From an uncultured Bacteroidota bacterium (lineage in GTDB: Bacteria; Bacteroidota; Bacteroidia; Bacteroidales; CG2-30-32-10): a DNA stretch of 44,530 bases. Location of the stretch: NCBI GenBank assembly GCA_903889915.1, contig CAISZK010000462.1, positions 1 to 44,530 of the forward strand, written 5' to 3'. The notes beneath the pieces were generated by a model. That model saw only the letters and a list, made by a program, of their open reading frames with translations. It made no database searches and was not told the DNA's origin. The position numbers and the translations under genes are program-made. This document shows, one piece after another, positions 10,074-20,900 of this stretch (the first letter of the stretch is position 1; each line of letters begins with the position of its first letter).

Positions 10074-11704
10074 AGAAAGTCATTAAAAAACGATACCTTT
10101 TCCTGTTGTCGCTCCTGAGCGGAGTGCTGCTCATCATCGGATGGCCGGTGAACGGATTTCCGCTTTTTCTTTTCATTGGTTTTGTGCCCCTCCTGTTTAT
10201 CGAAGACTATATTTTTAATAACAGGGAACAATTCAACTGGTTTAGCTTTTTCGGATATTCATACATTGCGATGTATATCTTTAATCTTTTCACAACCTAT
10301 TGGATCTACTTCTCAACACCCGCCGGCATTGGCGCCCAACTGATGAATGCGCTGTTCATGTCGCTCACATTGTCCCTTTTCCATTTTACGCGCATCATTC
10401 TCAAACACGGTTCGGCTTACATCACTTTTATTGTTTACTGGATAACCTTCGAATACCTGCATCTCAACTGGGATCTCACCTGGTCGTGGATGAATCTTGG
10501 AAATGGCTTTGCCAACTATCCTTCGTGGATACAATGGTACGAATACACGGGCAGCTTTGGCGGAACAATATGGATTTTGCTTGCAAATGTGATGATATTC
10601 CGGGCAATAAAAATGTTTATTAACAAAGAAAGAACTTTCAGAAAACGCATGCTGCTTGCAGCTTTCTGCGGCGATCTGATACTTGTCCCGATAATTATTT
10701 CTCTGGTTATTTACTATACTTACGAAGACAAGGGAAAACCCATTACTGTCGTAGCAGTGCAGCCCAACATTGATCCTTATAACGAGAAATTCGATGCATT
10801 GACTTCCGGTCAGCAGCTTGAAAAGATGCTGAAACTGGCACGACTTAAAACCGACAATAAAACATCGTTGCTTGTGGGCCCCGAGACCGCAATTCCCGAT
10901 GGTGAGTGGGAAGAACAACTTGACAGCTCGGTGAGTTTCGATAGCCTCAGATCGCTGGTGAAAGAATATCCACAGATGAGTGTGCTCATGGGCATGGCAT
11001 CGTATAAAATGTATAAAAAGGGCGAAAAGGTTTCATCTACCGCCCGGCCTTACCCGGAAGAGCACGGGTGGTATGATGCCTACAACACAGCTTTCATTCT
11101 CGACACTTCGAAAGGAGTTCAGCTTTATCACAAATCCAAGCTTGTTCCTTTTGTTGAGAAAATGCCGTATCCAAAATACATGGGATTTCTTGAAAAATAT
11201 GCCATTGATATGGGTGGCATTTCGGGCAGTCTTGGTGAGCAGGAGGAGCGCACCGTGTTTTATTCACCTGATAAGACCATCAAAGCAGCGCCGGTAATTT
11301 GCTATGAATCTATCTACGGAGAGTTTGTTTCGGAATATGTGAAGAACGGCGCCAACATTATCTGCATCATCACCAACGACGGCTGGTGGCGCAACACTCC
11401 GGGCTACAGGCAGCATTTTTGTTATGCTACCCTCCGTGCCATTGAAAACCGCCGCAGCATTGTGCAGTCAGCCAACACCGGTCTTTCAGGATTTATAAAT
11501 GAGAGGGGCGATGTGCTTCAGAAAACCTCGTGGTGGAAAGAGTTCTCGATAAAACAGGAGTTGCTGCTGAACGCCAAAACCACCTTCTATACCAGAAATG
11601 GCGATTACATTGCCCGCACCTCAAGCTATATGACGGCGGTGATTTTCCTGTATTCAATATTGATATTGATAAGACGGAAGGTGAAAAGGATATTTGATTT
11701 TTGA
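10070..11704 (+). CDS. lnt: Apolipoprotein N-acyltransferase
   Basis: A 544-aa inner-membrane enzyme that adds the third acyl chain to the N-terminal cysteine of lipoproteins. About six N-terminal membrane segments (residues 10-225) are followed by a periplasmic nitrilase domain and a final membrane segment. The catalytic triad is visible: Glu272 in VGPETAIP, Lys355 in YHKSKLVPFVE and Cys411 in VICYESIYG. The conserved NDGWW and the RAIENRRSIVQSANTG segment are also present. Length and layout match full-length Lnt. It overlaps the upstream glycosyltransferase by four bases. Confidence 0.95.
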   Translation: MKKVIKKRYLFLLSLLSGVLLIIGWPVNGFPLFLFIGFVPLLFIEDYIFNNREQFNWFSFFGYSYIAMYIFNLFTTYWIYFSTPAGIGAQLMNALFMSLTLSLFHFTRIILKHGSAYITFIVYWITFEYLHLNWDLTWSWMNLGNGFANYPSWIQWYEYTGSFGGTIWILLANVMIFRAIKMFINKERTFRKRMLLAAFCGDLILVPIIISLVIYYTYEDKGKPITVVAVQPNIDPYNEKFDALTSGQQLEKMLKLARLKTDNKTSLLVGPETAIPDGEWEEQLDSSVSFDSLRSLVKEYPQMSVLMGMASYKMYKKGEKVSSTARPYPEEHGWYDAYNTAFILDTSKGVQLYHKSKLVPFVEKMPYPKYMGFLEKYAIDMGGISGSLGEQEERTVFYSPDKTIKAAPVICYESIYGEFVSEYVKNGANIICIITNDGWWRNTPGYRQHFCYATLRAIENRRSIVQSANTGLSGFINERGDVLQKTSWWKEFSIKQELLLNAKTTFYTRNGDYIARTSSYMTAVIFLYSILILIRRKVKRIFDF

Positions 11705-11730
11705 TTCAGGATTTTTGATTTCCCCGGACT

Positions 11731-11772
11731 TTTACATTTTACATTTTTCTGTTTTACATTTTACATTTTCTT
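11731..11772. repeat. TTTTACA heptamer repeat
   Basis: Two pairs of TTTTACA heptamers separated by TTTTTCTG. The same pattern recurs at 12224-12266, so the nucleotidyltransferase gene is bracketed by two copies. Confidence 0.75.
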
Positions 11773-11807
11773 TGCTTTACCTTTTCATTATTTAAAAAAA
11801 CTTTCTT

Positions 11808-11815
11808 TACCTTTG
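11808..11815 (+). promoter_or_regulatory. Putative -7 box for the MNT gene
   Basis: TACCTTTG matches TAnnTTTG and lies 40 bases before the ATG at 11856. No -33 box at the usual spacing. Confidence 0.4.
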
Positions 11816-11855
11816 TTATAGTTTTTCATTTTCTCTATTTTGAAAAATATTTTTC

Positions 11856-12173
11856 ATGAAAGATAATACACACATATTGCAATTGATCAAAATGTCAGTA
11901 ATGACTACTGAACCTGATGCAACATTGATTGTATATGGCTCATACGCCCGTGGTGATAACCGCGAGGATTCCGATTTAGACATTTTAATACTTGTCATCA
12001 AAGACACTGTTTCACGTGCTGACCAAAAGAGGATAAAATACCCCTTATATGATATAGAATTTGACTCAGGAATAATCATCAGCCCTTTAGTTTTCCCTAA
12101 AAAAGATTGGGAATCCAGGCACAGAATTACTCCATTTTATGAAAACGTTCAAAAGGAAAGTAGAATATTATGA
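11856..12173 (+). CDS. MNT-type minimal nucleotidyltransferase (antitoxin-like)
   Basis: A 105-aa protein of the minimal nucleotidyltransferase (pol-beta superfamily) type. It has the GSYARGDNREDSDLDILIL signature: the Gly-Ser motif and the metal-binding Asp-x-Asp. In characterised MNT-HEPN modules, MNT is the antitoxin that adds nucleotides to the HEPN RNase toxin. The family's usual gene order is MNT followed by HEPN with a short overlap. Here an ATG overlaps the MNT stop (ATGA at 12170), but the following frame is only 11 codons, so the partner seems lost. The locus sits between two TTTTACA repeat clusters. Confidence 0.8.
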   Translation: MKDNTHILQLIKMSVMTTEPDATLIVYGSYARGDNREDSDLDILILVIKDTVSRADQKRIKYPLYDIEFDSGIIISPLVFPKKDWESRHRITPFYENVQKESRIL

Positions 12174-12205
12174 ACGACATTGAACGGAATGAAATGATTC
12201 TCTGA
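12170..12205 (+). pseudogene. Remnant of a HEPN partner gene (start only)
   Basis: An 11-codon frame (MNDIERNEMIL, stop) begins with an ATGA overlap on the MNT stop. That position and the acidic M-x-D-x-E-R-x-E-x-I opening fit the N-terminus of HEPN-domain partners of MNT proteins. Nothing HEPN-like follows; the sequence runs into the TTTTACA repeat. The fragment is short, so this is inference from position and a few residues. Confidence 0.35.
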
Positions 12206-12223
12206 TTGCATTCCAATTCGCTG

Positions 12224-12266
12224 ACTTTTACATTTTACATTTCTTGTTTTACATTTTACATTTTTT
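12224..12266. repeat. TTTTACA heptamer repeat, second copy
   Basis: Same arrangement as 11731-11772: two adjacent TTTTACA units, a short break, two more, then a T run. Confidence 0.75.
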
Positions 12267-12284
12267 TGAATTGGTTCAAAGTTT

Positions 12285-12315
12285 ACCCCGTTGGATAGAA
12301 AATATCCCACGGGGT
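12285..12315. repeat. REP-like hairpin
   Basis: ACCCCGTTGGATA (12285-12297) and TATCCCACGGGGT (12303-12315) pair over 13 bases with one mismatch around a GAAAA loop. There is no T run after it, so it is not a typical terminator. Its half CCCGTTGGAT resembles ATCCAACGGGAT at 38157-38168. Confidence 0.55.
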
Positions 12316-13159
12316 GAAAGTTCAAGGTTCAATGTTCCGCTATCCATTGACATTTGATTAATGACAATTGACCAATGATTAACGAAATTTGATCATTTTC
12401 CCACTATTCCAACCCGAAAAATGGCCGGAATTTTGGGCTTTTTCTTCTTTTTTAATGCCTTTTCAAAAACTATTTTGTTAAATTTTCATTCAATTTTTGA
12501 CAAAAAACTTCTTTTTTTCCAATCAAAAAAATCATTGAAAATTATTCCATTTTTTTATAGTGCAAAAAATTGGTTGATTTTGCTTGCTGTATATATGGCT
12601 AAATTGATTTAGATACTTTTTGCTTGTAATTTTATTTTATATTAAAAACAGATATTAATTTACATCCTTGAATAATTTCTTTAATAATTGTATATAAACA
12701 ACATACCTATTATTCAAAATGCGTAACTCATTTTTCACCTCTTTTGGTATAAAACAATAATAATTGTTTTTCTAAATCGTTTTATTAAATCGGTTTAGCA
12801 GAATTAAATATCAATGTTGTAGTATTAATAATTCTCATAAACTTGATAAAAAAAAATTGGCAGTATTAAAAATTGGTGATTTGATTTGTTTTTATTATTA
12901 TTTTTGCTGCAAATTATTTTGCTTATTACTCAAGTTAGAAAATGATTTATAAAAGCCCGATATTGACAAGCCTTCTTACTCCTCTTTCCAGTGGAATTTG
13001 TCCTGAAAACGTGCATAACACACCGTTTATAATAAGCGCATTATTACTTAATAACAGTGCTTCACTTTCAACTAATTGCTATTTTACAGACAATTACAGT
13101 ACAATTTTCAATCATTTTGGAGGCATACCATGCCATGAAATTCTCATTCCGGCCTCTTG

Positions 13160-13420
13160 TTTTAAGTCTCCGGGACAGGTGGGAGCGATTCCCATCGAAC
13201 CCGGCATGATGCCGACCTCAAAGGGAGAAGCTCCCATTGAGGCGGGAGTTGTTCCCGTTGAAATCGGATATGTCCCATTTACATCGGAGTCTCTCCCATC
13301 TCAATGGGAGTGTTGCCCATCTCAACGGGAGTCGCTCCCCTTGAGATGGGAGCCTTGCCCGTCTCAAAAAAGTTACTCCCATTGGGCCGGGAGCCTTGCC
13401 CGAAGAGGAGGGAGCGACAA
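13160..13420. repeat. Array 1: 21-bp repeats with 13-bp palindromic core
   Basis: About twelve degenerate units of 21 bases (occasionally 20). Each has a 13-bp core of form GGGAGnnnCTCCC and an 8-bp spacer such as ATCTCAAC. Example cores: GGGAGCGATTCCC at 13181, CGGCATGATGCCG at 13202, GGGAGAAGCTCCC at 13223, GGGAGTCGCTCCC at 13327, GGGAGCCTTGCCC at 13348 and 13389. It is GC-rich in very AT-rich surroundings and ends about 60 bases before the gene at 13479. Because 21 is a multiple of 3 it keeps frames open on both strands; the 174-codon frame at 12942-13466 is best seen as a by-product. Confidence 0.85.
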
Positions 13421-13478
13421 AAAAATCGAACAGTATCAATCAACAATAAACCAAATTTCTAATTAAATTTTTAAAATC

Positions 13479-14195
13479 ATGACAAAGAAAAAGCTTAAAA
13501 AGGAAGTTCTTGTAACTGCCAATCAATCAGATTTAACTGAATCAGAATTCATGACCGATTCTTATGATAAAATTGGGGCGGCTACTGATCATTCTTCAAT
13601 TGTTACCCTTGACCCGCTGCCTGCAGCGGTGAAAACAATGCTTGACGGATTGGCAGCAAAAATGTCAAAAAAAGTTGCATTGGAGCAAGAACATAAATCA
13701 TTGACTACCGAAATTCACGAAGGATCTGATGATGTGCGAAAAATATTTGCACGCCAGTGGGCAGTCCAAATAGAAACTGCAATTGGTGATGACTACAGCC
13801 AGGCACAGTTGTTTAAATTTGGAATAAAAAATGTTGATAACGGAAAAACCGATAACCCATTGGCAACGGCTGCCAACAGTCTTCCTGTTATTACAAGAAT
13901 CTTAAATGATGTAGAAATGCAACACACAATTTTCTTTTTGAATAGCCTCACCGGCAATGTTGCAATACCTGATGGAGGAGACCATATTGATGTATATGAG
14001 TGGACCGGAGAGGGAATGCCTCCACGCGATCTAAAAAAACTTACATATTTAGGAGTTGCAAAATATGGGAAGTTTGTAAATATTTTCGCTCCCGATGATA
14101 AAGGTAAGACTATTTGGTACATAGCTGTTTATGTCAGCAAAAAAACAAAAACAGCCAATCAGTTAAGTGTAGCTGAAAGTTCAATTGTTTTTTAG
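13479..14195 (+). CDS. Array-adjacent protein 1 (helical N-half, FnIII-like C-half)
   Basis: A 238-aa protein with no signal peptide. The N-terminus is Lys-rich (MTKKKLKKEV). A probable helical region runs over residues 45-115 (LPAAVKTMLDGLAAKMSKKV and on). The C-terminal half is predicted beta-rich and looks fibronectin-III-like: IDVYEWTGEG, PPRDLKKLTYLGVAKYGKF, then GKTIWYIAVYVSKKTK and a closing strand. I do not recognise a named family. It follows array 1 by about 60 bases and is closed by a terminator hairpin at 14213. The protein at 36523 has a comparable plan and also lies beside a 21-bp array. Function unknown; the domain reading is inference. Confidence 0.75.
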   Translation: MTKKKLKKEVLVTANQSDLTESEFMTDSYDKIGAATDHSSIVTLDPLPAAVKTMLDGLAAKMSKKVALEQEHKSLTTEIHEGSDDVRKIFARQWAVQIETAIGDDYSQAQLFKFGIKNVDNGKTDNPLATAANSLPVITRILNDVEMQHTIFFLNSLTGNVAIPDGGDHIDVYEWTGEGMPPRDLKKLTYLGVAKYGKFVNIFAPDDKGKTIWYIAVYVSKKTKTANQLSVAESSIVF

Positions 14196-14212
14196 AAATT
14201 AATGAACAAACT

Positions 14213-14245
14213 ACTTTCCCAAAGTTTTCTTCACTTTGGGAAAGT
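14213..14245 (+). terminator. Intrinsic terminator after array-adjacent gene 1
   Basis: ACTTTCCCAAAG (14213-14224) pairs perfectly with CTTTGGGAAAGT (14234-14245) across a 9-base loop, 18 bases after the stop codon. The following run is only TTT, so termination strength is uncertain. Confidence 0.65.
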
Positions 14246-14370
14246 TTAAAAGAAAATTGGAACGAAGAAAGTAAATAAGTTGTAGTAGAGAAAAAAGGAG
14301 AGTATTTGAATTAGGAATAAAAAATGCCACAAGCAAAATTATGTTTGTAAATTATTCGTAAAGTATATTT

Positions 14371-14411
14371 AAGTCTGCCTGTTCTGAAAAGGACGGGTGG
14401 ACTTTTTTTTT
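14371..14411 (+). terminator. Intrinsic terminator or leader hairpin
   Basis: A 15-bp stem with four G-U pairs (14371-14385 with 14390-14404) closes on a GAAA tetraloop and is followed by a run of T. It lies 30 bases before the gene at 14442 and 125 bases after the previous terminator. It may end a short transcript or act as an attenuating leader of the secreted-protein operon. Confidence 0.65.
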
Positions 14412-14441
14412 ATAAAAATTTAATAACCAAAAACAATTACC

Positions 14442-14954
14442 ATGAAAAAAACAATTACCTTAGTTTTTATGATTTTGCTTGTAGCTCTAAGCATCAAACT
14501 TAAAGCTCAGCAACCTCAGATGCAACCACAGCAACAACAACTGCCCGATACAATCACCTATTGGATGGATTATAATTGGGATAATCTGGATGCGAATGAT
14601 TTCGATACCATCTGGAACATCCGTTGTTTTATTCAAGTTCCGGCGGGTGTTTCAATGAAAAATTTTCATCTTAAACTTGATGATGTTTTGAATAACGTGA
14701 ATAATTTGTGCAACACAAATAGTCCTGATGTTACCACAATAACTTCAGGTGTTATTGCATCACCCTGTTATCTGACACCTCATCCAAAACGGACCGAAAC
14801 CAGCTACGTGCCGACATTTACAAAAAGCGGCAATTATATTGTAGCCGATCTTGGTTTTCACCGAAGCCACTATTTTAATGTCGAGGTCAAGCCCAAAGAC
14901 CTTTCGAACAATTTGATTTCAAAAGTTAAAAAATTAAAAGACATTAAATACTGA
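14442..14954 (+). CDS. Small exported protein of unknown function
   Basis: A 170-aa protein with a clear signal peptide (MKKTITLVFMILLVALSIKLKAQQ) and a Gln-rich mature start (about residues 24-37). The rest has aromatic/Asp-rich strands and two nearby cysteines (about residues 67 and 88), with no recognisable domain and no T9SS sorting domain. It ends 7 bases before the 2048-aa protein, so the two are almost certainly co-transcribed. It may be a small partner of the large secreted protein, but this is inferred only from position. Confidence 0.7.
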   Translation: MKKTITLVFMILLVALSIKLKAQQPQMQPQQQQLPDTITYWMDYNWDNLDANDFDTIWNIRCFIQVPAGVSMKNFHLKLDDVLNNVNNLCNTNSPDVTTITSGVIASPCYLTPHPKRTETSYVPTFTKSGNYIVADLGFHRSHYFNVEVKPKDLSNNLISKVKKLKDIKY

Positions 14955-14961
14955 TAACGTT

Positions 14962-17900
14962 ATGAAAACAACAATAAAATTTTTAGCAATTTTCCATATT
15001 TGCATTGCAACAACATTTGTTGCAAAAAGTCAAATAAAGGTTAAGTGGACAAACCTGAATGTTGCGACTTATGTCACTGTATCAAATGATACCTTGAAAA
15101 AAGTGTATAACCGCACCAACTGGTGCGATGGCGCTGAATCACAAAATGTGTTGAAATCAGGACAGGATGGTTGGGTTGCTTACAAAGTTAATCAAACCAA
15201 TTGCCACCGCGCTCTTGGATTTCAGAGTGGAGCCACCGGCACATGCATGGGTTCAATGGGATGGGGTTTGTATCTGAATACAAATGGCAATCTTATTAAA
15301 ATGATAGGTTCTGCACAAACTACACTTACCACTTATGCTGCTGGTGACTCAATAAAAATTGAGCGAAAAGGCGGTAAAATTTATTATAAAAAGAACAACA
15401 CAAAATTGGATTCAACCTCTGTGTCCAATAATGTTGATTTGTATGTTGATGCCATGCTTTACAGTTATCTCGCTGCATTTGAAAATGTAGTAGCATCATT
15501 TGATGTTTTAAATATTACCTCCACCACACCAGGGTCAAGATGTGGAACAGGAACTGTTACGTTAGGTGCTGTTTCATCAGGCGGAACCATTAACTGGTAT
15601 GCCGCATCTTCAGGTGGTACTTCCCTTGGCACTGGCGCTTCTTTTGTAACACCATCTATATCCACAACTACTAATTATTATGTTTCCACTACATCTGATC
15701 ATGGATATACTTCAACTCCCAGAGTTTCGGTTACAGCAACCATTAATACAATACCCACAGTTTCCATTAGTCCATCATCTAATCCAATTTGCAATGGTTC
15801 ATCAACAACTCTTACTGCATCCGGTGCAAGCACATATAGTTGGAGTGGAGGAGGAACCGGTAACACAAAAGTAGTATCACCAACTTCAACCACTGTTTAC
15901 ACAGTTACTGGTACGGCTGCTAATGGTTGTACTAATACAGCTTCTATAAGCATCACAGTGAATGCGAAACCAACAGTAACATTAAGCGCATCGCCTTCTA
16001 CCATTTGCAATGGCGCTTCTTCAACACTCACTGCAGGAGGAGCCACTTCATACAGTTGGAGCGGAGGCTTGGGAACAGGCAATCCAAAAACCGTGTCACC
16101 AACCACCACAACTGTATATACAGTTACAGGTACAGATGGAAATGGTTGTACAAACACAGCTACAGCAACTGTAACAGTTAATTCAAAACCGACTGTTACA
16201 TTAAGCGCATCGCCTTCTACCATCTGCAATGGCGCTTCTTCAACACTCACTGCAGGAGGAGCCACATCATACAGTTGGAGCGGAGGCTTGGGAACAGGTA
16301 ATCCAAAAACCGTGTCACCAACTTCCACAACTGTATATACAGTGACTGGTACTGATGGAAATGGCTGCACTAACACTGTCACAACCACTGTTACAGTGAA
16401 TGCGAAACCAACAGTAACATTAAGCGCATCACCTTCCACCATTTGTAATGGCGCTTCTTCAACCCTTACTGCAGGAGGAGCCACATCATACAGTTGGAGC
16501 GGAGGATTGGGAACTGGCAATCCAAAAACCGTGTCACCATCTTCCACAACCGTATATACTGTGACCGGTACTGATGGAAATGGCTGTACCAATACAGCCA
16601 CAGCCACTGTTACGGTGAATGCGAAACCAACGGCAACATTAAGCGCATCGCCTTCTACTATTTGCAATGGAGCTTCTTCAACACTCACTGCAGGAGGAGC
16701 CACTTCATACAGTTGGAGCGGAGGTTTGGGAACAGGTAATCCAAAAACCGTGTCACCGACTTCCACAACCGTATATACAGTGACCGGTACTGATGGAAAT
16801 GGATGCACCAACACAGCCGCAACCACTGTTACAGTGAATGCGAAACCAACGGTAACATTAAGCGCATACCCTTCCACCATCTGCAATGGGGTTTCTTCAA
16901 CACTTACTGCGGGAGGAGCAACTTCCTATAGCTGGAGCGGAGGTTTGGGAACGGGCAATCCAAAAACCGTGTCACCAACCACTACCACTGTTTATACGGT
17001 GACTGGTACAAATGCTAATGGTTGTACAAATACGGCAACAACAACTGTAACTGTTAATCCTTTACCTTCAGCAGAGGCAGGGAGAGATACAATCATTTAC
17101 AATGGTGATAGCATACAAATTGGTAGCATTCCTATTGCAGGTTACACCTATCATTGGTCGCCATCTACCGGATTAAATAATACTAATATTGCAAATCCAT
17201 GGGCGAAGCCTGCTGTCTCAAGATATTATTATGTAACTGTAACAAATACTGTTGGCTGTACAAATAAAGATTCAATAAAAATTGGTGTAGCTCTTAAAAT
17301 GAAATGTGCAGCTTCTGACTTTTTAAATCAGGCTTTGCTAAATGATACAATAAATGAAAAATTAAACACCTACGAGAATGTAATAAGCAATTATATTAGC
17401 ACACATTTTCATGCTAAACAAATGTGGAATGAATTTACAATTCCTGTAGTTGTTAATGTTATTAATTTGGGAGAACCTGTAGGAACAGGTACAAATATTA
17501 GTGATCTACAAATAATATCTCAAATTGACGCTTTAAACAGAGATTTTAGCAATAGTGCATCTTCTATTAATCAGTATGCTTCTAATACACATGTCCATTT
17601 TTGCCTTGCTCAAATTCCACCCACAGGATATACGTGGCCAGGAACACCTGGTATTATGAGATATACTGATGCAAGCGCTTCTGATCATCACATGAATCAA
17701 GTTGGTTGGAATCTGTTAGCCGGTTATGGCTTTCCAAGTAATAATTATTTTAATATCTGGGTGGTTAATAGTATAACTGATCAATATAGTACACCTGGTA
17801 TTCAAGGATATGCAACAATGCCCGGAGTTCCTGTAACTAATATAATTACTGGTGTTGTAATAGTTAATCAAATTTTTGGAGACAATTCACTTTATTCAAA

Positions 17901-20900
17901 TTGTCCCAATTGTTACAATTTATCTTTGATAAATGAAGCAGGCAAAATTGCATCCCATGAAGTAGGTCATTTTTTAGGTTTATATCATACATTTGATAGT
18001 ATGTTTGGAGGGGGCATAGCTTGTATTAATGCAAATTCTACTAATGATTGTACCTATTTGGGAGATAAATGTTGCGATACACCTCCCGAATTAAATGCTA
18101 ATTATGGTTTTACTACCATTAATTCTTGCAATACTGATGATATTCCCAATGCCGGCGGATTAAATCCATATTATCCTTCAACTGATGCCAATGATATGAT
18201 AGAAAACTATATGGACTACTCTCCAGATGATATAAGAAATACTTTTACAACAGAACAGGGTCAAAGAATACAAGCAGTTTTAGCTGTTTATCCAACAAGA
18301 TATAATTTGTGCACTCTTGATAATTTAGTATATACCGGGGTAGATGGTTTAACAGGTTGTATGGAACCTGATTTATTCTCTTATTTTAATGTGGTTCAAA
18401 ATACCTACTGTTTAAATTTAAATGGACCTTTAAGTTTCACTTTTACTCCTTCTTTAGGTAATGGTGCAACACACTGGAATTGGACATTTGCTGGTGGTAA
18501 TCCTACAATCGCAAACAATACAACTGCTGCTCCTGTAACTGTAACTTATACAACTGAAGGTAATTATACAGTATCCTTAACGGTCACCGATGATGACAAC
18601 AATAATGATGTATTTGAACAGTCAATTAATGTTACTAATTGCAATGAAATAGAAACTTCATGTTCAAATCCATGCTATGGAAATTTGATTGTTAATGGAG
18701 ATTTTCAGGATAATACATGGTTAGCAAATACTAATAATCCGTATAATGGTGTAAATACAGAATATACATGTACTTCCCAAGGTATGCTAGTTACAGGTCC
18801 TAATAAAGCAAATATTTGTAATTCTACAACTGTTCAGGCTGATAATAGTGGTTGGCTTTGTAATGATCATGACGGATTACCTAACGGCAATTTTTGGGTT
18901 GTTGATGGGCAATCTGATGCTCTTATAATGCCTCCTGTAATTGAAGCTTGGGGGCAGGTTATTCCGCAAGCCTCTTTTATTCCAAATACTGCTTATACTT
19001 TTAGTTTTTGGGTGAATAATATTATTAAGCCCACTTTGAATAGTTATAATTTTGACCCTACTTTGCCTCAAATTCAATTAAAAGTTAATGGTTCTATTGT
19101 TGATTTTGATAATGTTAACTATCCTTCAAACACAGCTTATATTCACCTGATTCCCGACAACTGGGTTCAGCTTTGCTATTCTTTTACTACTCCGAATACT
19201 CCAATAGCTATGAATTTTGTTATTCAATCATGTAATCCTGAAGGCAATGGAGATGATTTTGCTTTGGATGATATTACCTTAACACCTCACATGACTATTA
19301 CTGATAAAATAGGGAATGAAACATGCTTCGGGTCTCAAGATGGTGTTATATATATCTTTGTAACAGACGGCACTTCTCCTTATACATATAATTGGGCTAA
19401 TTCAAATGGCCCCTTTACACCCGTAGATCCAACAGCATTAACAAATCTAAGTGCAGATAATTATACTGTTACTGCTACTGATGCTAATGGATGTTCTGTT
19501 TCTGAAAGTATTGTTATTGGAAATTCAGTTACATCAGCTTGGCCTTATAATCCTTACAATGGAACTAGTAAAGAACTTGGTTCAAGTGTTGCAGTTAATA
19601 CAAATGTTGGAGATCATGATTTTGGTGATGTTTATTCTGTAGGCTATTTTGATGGAAATATTGCATTTGATAACTCTCTCCCAAATACATATACAACTAA
19701 CGGAGGCAAGGATATATTTATTTCAAAATTTGACGCTTGTGGTGATCTTTTATGGAGTAAACAGATAGGTGGCTCTGGTGCGGATATGGTTAATAAAGTT
19801 ATCGTTGATTATAATGGTGATATTATTATCACAGGCTATTTCTCAAATTCTATTAACTTTGGCGGAGGTACAAGAACTGTTGTAGGCTATCCCACTTCAA
19901 CAACTGATCTGTTTGTTGCAAAATATCTTAAAGATGGAACTTATTCTTGGGATTATACTTTTGACCATAATTCTCTAGGTTTACAAGATGTAGGAAATGA
20001 TTTGGTATTGGATCATACAGGAAGCTATGTATATGCAGTAGGAACTGTAGGCGCTTCTGGATTGACTGGAAATATTTATGTTGCAAAAATTAATGAAACA
20101 AATGGAATTCTGTCCTCTTCATATACTTATAATTCATCCACCGCAAAAGGTTTAGGCATTACCTATTGTAATGCATGTGGAACTAATTCAAAAATTCTGG
20201 TAACAGGTCAGGTTGCAGGCAATATCATACTCTATACCTGGGATGCAGGTTTAACAACTCTAACTCCTAATTATTATAATATTACAGGAGCTGGTCAGCA
20301 TATTGTTAGTAATGCAAATTATGCTTATATCGCAGGATATAAAGACGTGTCTGGCAATCATCAGATTGAATTGATAACAGCAGGTTTAAGTACTTTGGGT
20401 ACCCCTAATGTAATAACTTGCGGAAGCGCTCTTGGTTATGATGCTGCCACTGATATTCAACTTGATCAAAATGGGGATGTATTTATTACAGGTCAATTTA
20501 CGAGTAATCCGGCAGAATTTCCAATAGGTTCAGGCAATAACGTTTATAATTCTGCGGATCCATGCACTCCTCCATGTACAAACGATAATTTTGTTGCAAA
20601 ATATTCTGTAACAGGAAATGTATTTGATTGGATTTCTCATTCAGGTTCATCTGATGATGAAACAAGCATCGGAATGTCATTGATTGGAAATGGTTTCGGG
20701 TACATAACCGGAGGTTTTCAGAATAGTGCAACTTTTGGTTCAATTATACTGACTGCTTCTGCTGATCAGGACATGTTTATTGCACGTATTCATGATCTCG
20801 GACCAACACACGGACAATTTGAAAAATTAACTGCTAATGATAATTCTAACAATGCAGAAGATAATATTAGCATTTATCCCAACCCAACGAATGACAAGTT

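Larger units (their letters stand above)
12206..13159. other. AT-rich gene-poor stretch
   Basis: About 950 bases without a credible gene. It holds a TTTTACA repeat (12224-12266), a REP-like hairpin (12285-12315), a TTGACNN-type repeat patch (12345-12380) and then very AT-rich DNA up to the GC-rich array. A 63-codon frame at 12421-12612 is low-complexity Phe/Leu/Lys and lacks protein character. Confidence 0.65.

Noticed and set aside
10313-10918. 201-codon minus-strand frame
   Set aside because: Antisense to lnt, whose motifs are unambiguous.
12421-12612. 63-codon Phe/Leu/Lys-rich frame
   Set aside because: AT-rich low-complexity sequence with no start signal or recognisable motif.
12942-13466. 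174-codon open frame over array 1
   Set aside because: The array part is open only because the period is 21; the N-terminal part is low-complexity and no start signal is seen. Treated as a by-product of the DNA repeat.
15897-16886. 329-codon minus-strand frame
   Set aside because: Antisense shadow of the tandem Ig-like repeats; composition mirrors the sense repeats.
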